Part shown: positions 22,061 through 23,807 of the stretch, in pieces | Layout of the letters: each line of letters starts with the position of its first letter | Numbering within the stretch: position 1 is the stretch's first letter | NCBI GenBank assembly: GCA_022729635.1 | Contig: DZAU01000034.1 | Span: 1-23,807, forward strand | Origin: Flavobacterium psychrophilum | GTDB lineage: Bacteria; Bacteroidota; Bacteroidia; Flavobacteriales; Flavobacteriaceae | DNA: 23,807 nt | Direction of reading: 5' to 3' | Translations under genes and position numbers: made by a program | Notes under the pieces: model-generated | Database searches by the model: none | Told to the model about the DNA's origin: nothing | What the model saw: the letters and a program-made list of their open reading frames with translations, nothing else

Positions 22061-23767
22061 TTACCCCACTAATTCCACGATTTTATTTTCGCCAACCAAG
22101 CTCACTTTTACCAAGCTGTGTTTTGCCAAGCCTTTCATTGCGGCATCCCATTTCTTGCCACTCAATTCCGATTTGATTTTCAATAAACCCAAATCCATTT
22201 TGTTGTCATTGACTTTTAATAAATCAAGGATTAATTTTTCTTCGTCTAATAATTCAACTTGAATTTTAGTTTTCTCTGGTCGCATTTGCGGGAAGAAAAG
22301 CACTTCTTGAATCGAAGAATTATTAGTCATTAACATCGCTAATCTATCAATTCCTATTCCAATTCCGGAAGTTGGAGGCATTCCGTATTCTAAGGCACGG
22401 ATAAAATCCTGATCAATAAACATCGCTTCGTCATCTCCTTTTTCGGACAAACGCATTTGCTCTTCAAAGCGTTCTCGTTGGTCAATTGGGTCATTCAATT
22501 CAGAATAAGCGTTGGCTAATTCTTTTCCGTTTACCATCAATTCGAAACGTTCCGTCAAATCGGGATTGTCACGATGCGATTTACACAAAGGCGACATTTC
22601 CTTTGGATAATCCGTGATAAAAGTAGGCTGAACATATAAATGTTCGCATTTTTCACCAAATATTTCATCAATTAATTTTCCAACGCCCATTGTGGCATCT
22701 ACGTCCAAATGTAATTTTTTGGCAACTTCCAGCAATTGCTCCTGATTCATTCCGGCAACATCAAAACCAGTGTGGTCTTTAATCGCTTGTAAAATAGGAA
22801 CACGAGGATAAGGCGCTTTGAAATTTATTTTTTTATATCCAACAATCACATCGGTGGTTCCGTGAACATTTAAGGCTATTTTTTCGAGCAGCGATTCTGT
22901 CGTGTCCATCATCCAATGGTAATCTTTGTAGGCCACATAAAATTCCAAAACGGTAAATTCTGGATTGTGCGTTCGGTCCATTCCTTCGTTGCGAAAATCT
23001 TTGGCAAACTCATAAACACCGTCAAAACCGCCCACAATCAATCTTTTTAAGTACAATTCGTTGGCAATTCTCAAATACAAAGGAATATTCAAAGCATTGT
23101 GATGCGATATAAATGGCTTTGCTGAAGCGCCACCAGGAATAGGTTGCAAAATCGGAGTTTCCACCTCCAAATATCCTTTTTCGTTCAGGAAAGTTCGGAT
23201 GGTATTGGTGATTTTTGTACGTTTAATAAAAGTATCTTTTACGTGGTCATTAACAATTAAATCCACATAACGACGACGGTATCTTTGTTCCGGATCCGAA
23301 AAAGCATCGTGTGTTTTTCCGTCGGCATCAATTTTTACCACAGGAAGTGGTTTCAACGCCTTTGACAAAACCGTCAAACCATAAACGTGAACCGAGATTT
23401 CGCCCACTTGGGTTTTAAAAACAGTTCCTCTAACTCCTATAAAATCGCCAATATCCAGCAGTTTTTTAAAAACCACATTGTACATCGTTTTCTCCTCATC
23501 GGTCGAAATATCTTCTCTCGAAACATAGATTTGAATGCGTCCTTCGGCGTCTTTCAACTCGGCAAAAGAGGCTTTTCCCATAATACGTTTTCCCATTAAT
23601 CGACCGGCCAAAACAACTTCTTTTCCTTCGTATTTTTCGAAATCTGCAAGGATTTCTTTAGAATATGTGGTGGTGACAAATTCGGCTGCGGGATAAGGCT
23701 CAATGCCTAAATTGCGTAATTCTGTGAGTGCTTCTCTACGAAGGATTTCTTGTTCGGATAATGCCAT
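22061..23767 (-). CDS. lysS: Lysyl-tRNA synthetase, class II, with C-terminal extension
   Basis: Charges tRNA-Lys; cytosolic. The 568-residue protein has an N-terminal OB-fold anticodon-binding domain (about 55-150, including VVLAGRLMGKRIMGKASFA), class II motif 2 FRNEGMDRTHNPEF starting at residue 258, and motif 3 GIGIGIDRLAML near 467. After the usual end (LFFPQMRPE) the chain continues for about 70 residues in a small charged domain ending KIVELVG, an extension I associate with Bacteroidota LysRS. It is convergent with the nrf operon and shares its terminator. It appears complete and ordinary. Confidence 0.97.
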   Translation of the reverse strand: MALSEQEILRREALTELRNLGIEPYPAAEFVTTTYSKEILADFEKYEGKEVVLAGRLMGKRIMGKASFAELKDAEGRIQIYVSREDISTDEEKTMYNVVFKKLLDIGDFIGVRGTVFKTQVGEISVHVYGLTVLSKALKPLPVVKIDADGKTHDAFSDPEQRYRRRYVDLIVNDHVKDTFIKRTKITNTIRTFLNEKGYLEVETPILQPIPGGASAKPFISHHNALNIPLYLRIANELYLKRLIVGGFDGVYEFAKDFRNEGMDRTHNPEFTVLEFYVAYKDYHWMMDTTESLLEKIALNVHGTTDVIVGYKKINFKAPYPRVPILQAIKDHTGFDVAGMNQEQLLEVAKKLHLDVDATMGVGKLIDEIFGEKCEHLYVQPTFITDYPKEMSPLCKSHRDNPDLTERFELMVNGKELANAYSELNDPIDQRERFEEQMRLSEKGDDEAMFIDQDFIRALEYGMPPTSGIGIGIDRLAMLMTNNSSIQEVLFFPQMRPEKTKIQVELLDEEKLILDLLKVNDNKMDLGLLKIKSELSGKKWDAAMKGLAKHSLVKVSLVGENKIVELVG

Positions 23768-23788
23768 TCTATTCTGATTTTAAGAGTG

Positions 23789-23796
23789 CAAAGATA
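23789..23796 (-). promoter_or_regulatory. Bacteroidota -7 box of lysS
   Basis: On the minus strand this reads TATCTTTG, a full match to TAnnTTTG, about 22 bp upstream of the lysS ATG, implying a very short leader. The -33 region lies mostly beyond the window edge. Confidence 0.6.
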
Positions 23797-23807
23797 AGAA
23801 AAGATTG

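Overview
The window looks like chromosome of a Flavobacterium-type bacterium (phylum Bacteroidota). The DNA is AT-rich, recognisable promoters carry the Bacteroidota -7 box (TAnnTTTG) rather than a sigma70 -10 box, leaders are A-rich, and the protein families are typical of flavobacteria. The theme is anaerobic nitrogen-oxide respiration and nitric oxide (NO) defence, flanked by housekeeping genes: nadA and a partial nadB on the left, lysS on the right.

Layout. 1-2225: nadA-nadB operon, minus strand, with its promoter. 2299-2448: a palindromic repeat element. 2552-4488: an FNR-type promoter, an uncharacterised 603-residue TIM-barrel protein resembling nitronate monooxygenases, and a terminator. 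4519-5071: a broken toxin-antitoxin pair. 5358-9647, minus strand: an apparent operon of ric (Fe-S repair), nrdD (class III ribonucleotide reductase), a separate 56-codon ORF holding the NrdD glycyl-radical end, nrdG (activase) and an NsrR-like Rrf2 regulator. 9648-9993: divergent control region with two FNR-like palindromes. 9994-16440: norC-norB-norQ-norD-(hemerythrin/PAS protein)-norE-norF, a cytochrome c-dependent NO reductase operon. 16456-22040: nrfH-nrfA-resB-ccsA-porin, the ammonia-forming nitrite reductase with its own cytochrome c maturation pair. 22061-23767: lysS, minus strand.

How it works together. NrfHA reduces nitrite to ammonium, NorCB removes NO, RIC repairs NO-damaged iron centres, and class III ribonucleotide reductase supplies dNTPs when O2 is absent. 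Three plus-strand promoters (603-residue protein, norC, nrfH) share one geometry: a TGA-N6-TCA palindrome whose centre lies 29.5 bp upstream of a -7-like box, which puts it near -41.5 as in FNR/CRP class II activation. This ties the unknown 603-residue protein to the nitrogen-oxide genes.

The most striking observation is the nrdD gene. A 112-bp segment bounded by perfect 23-bp inverted repeats lies exactly between the part encoding the catalytic and zinc regions and the part encoding the radical glycine. Removing it in silico restores one uninterrupted reading frame. Either the enzyme now works as two polypeptides or it is a recent loss. Two other palindromic repeat elements lie between genes (2299-2448, and 12677-12852 between norQ and norD).

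No tRNA, rRNA, CRISPR array or complete insertion sequence was recognised by eye.
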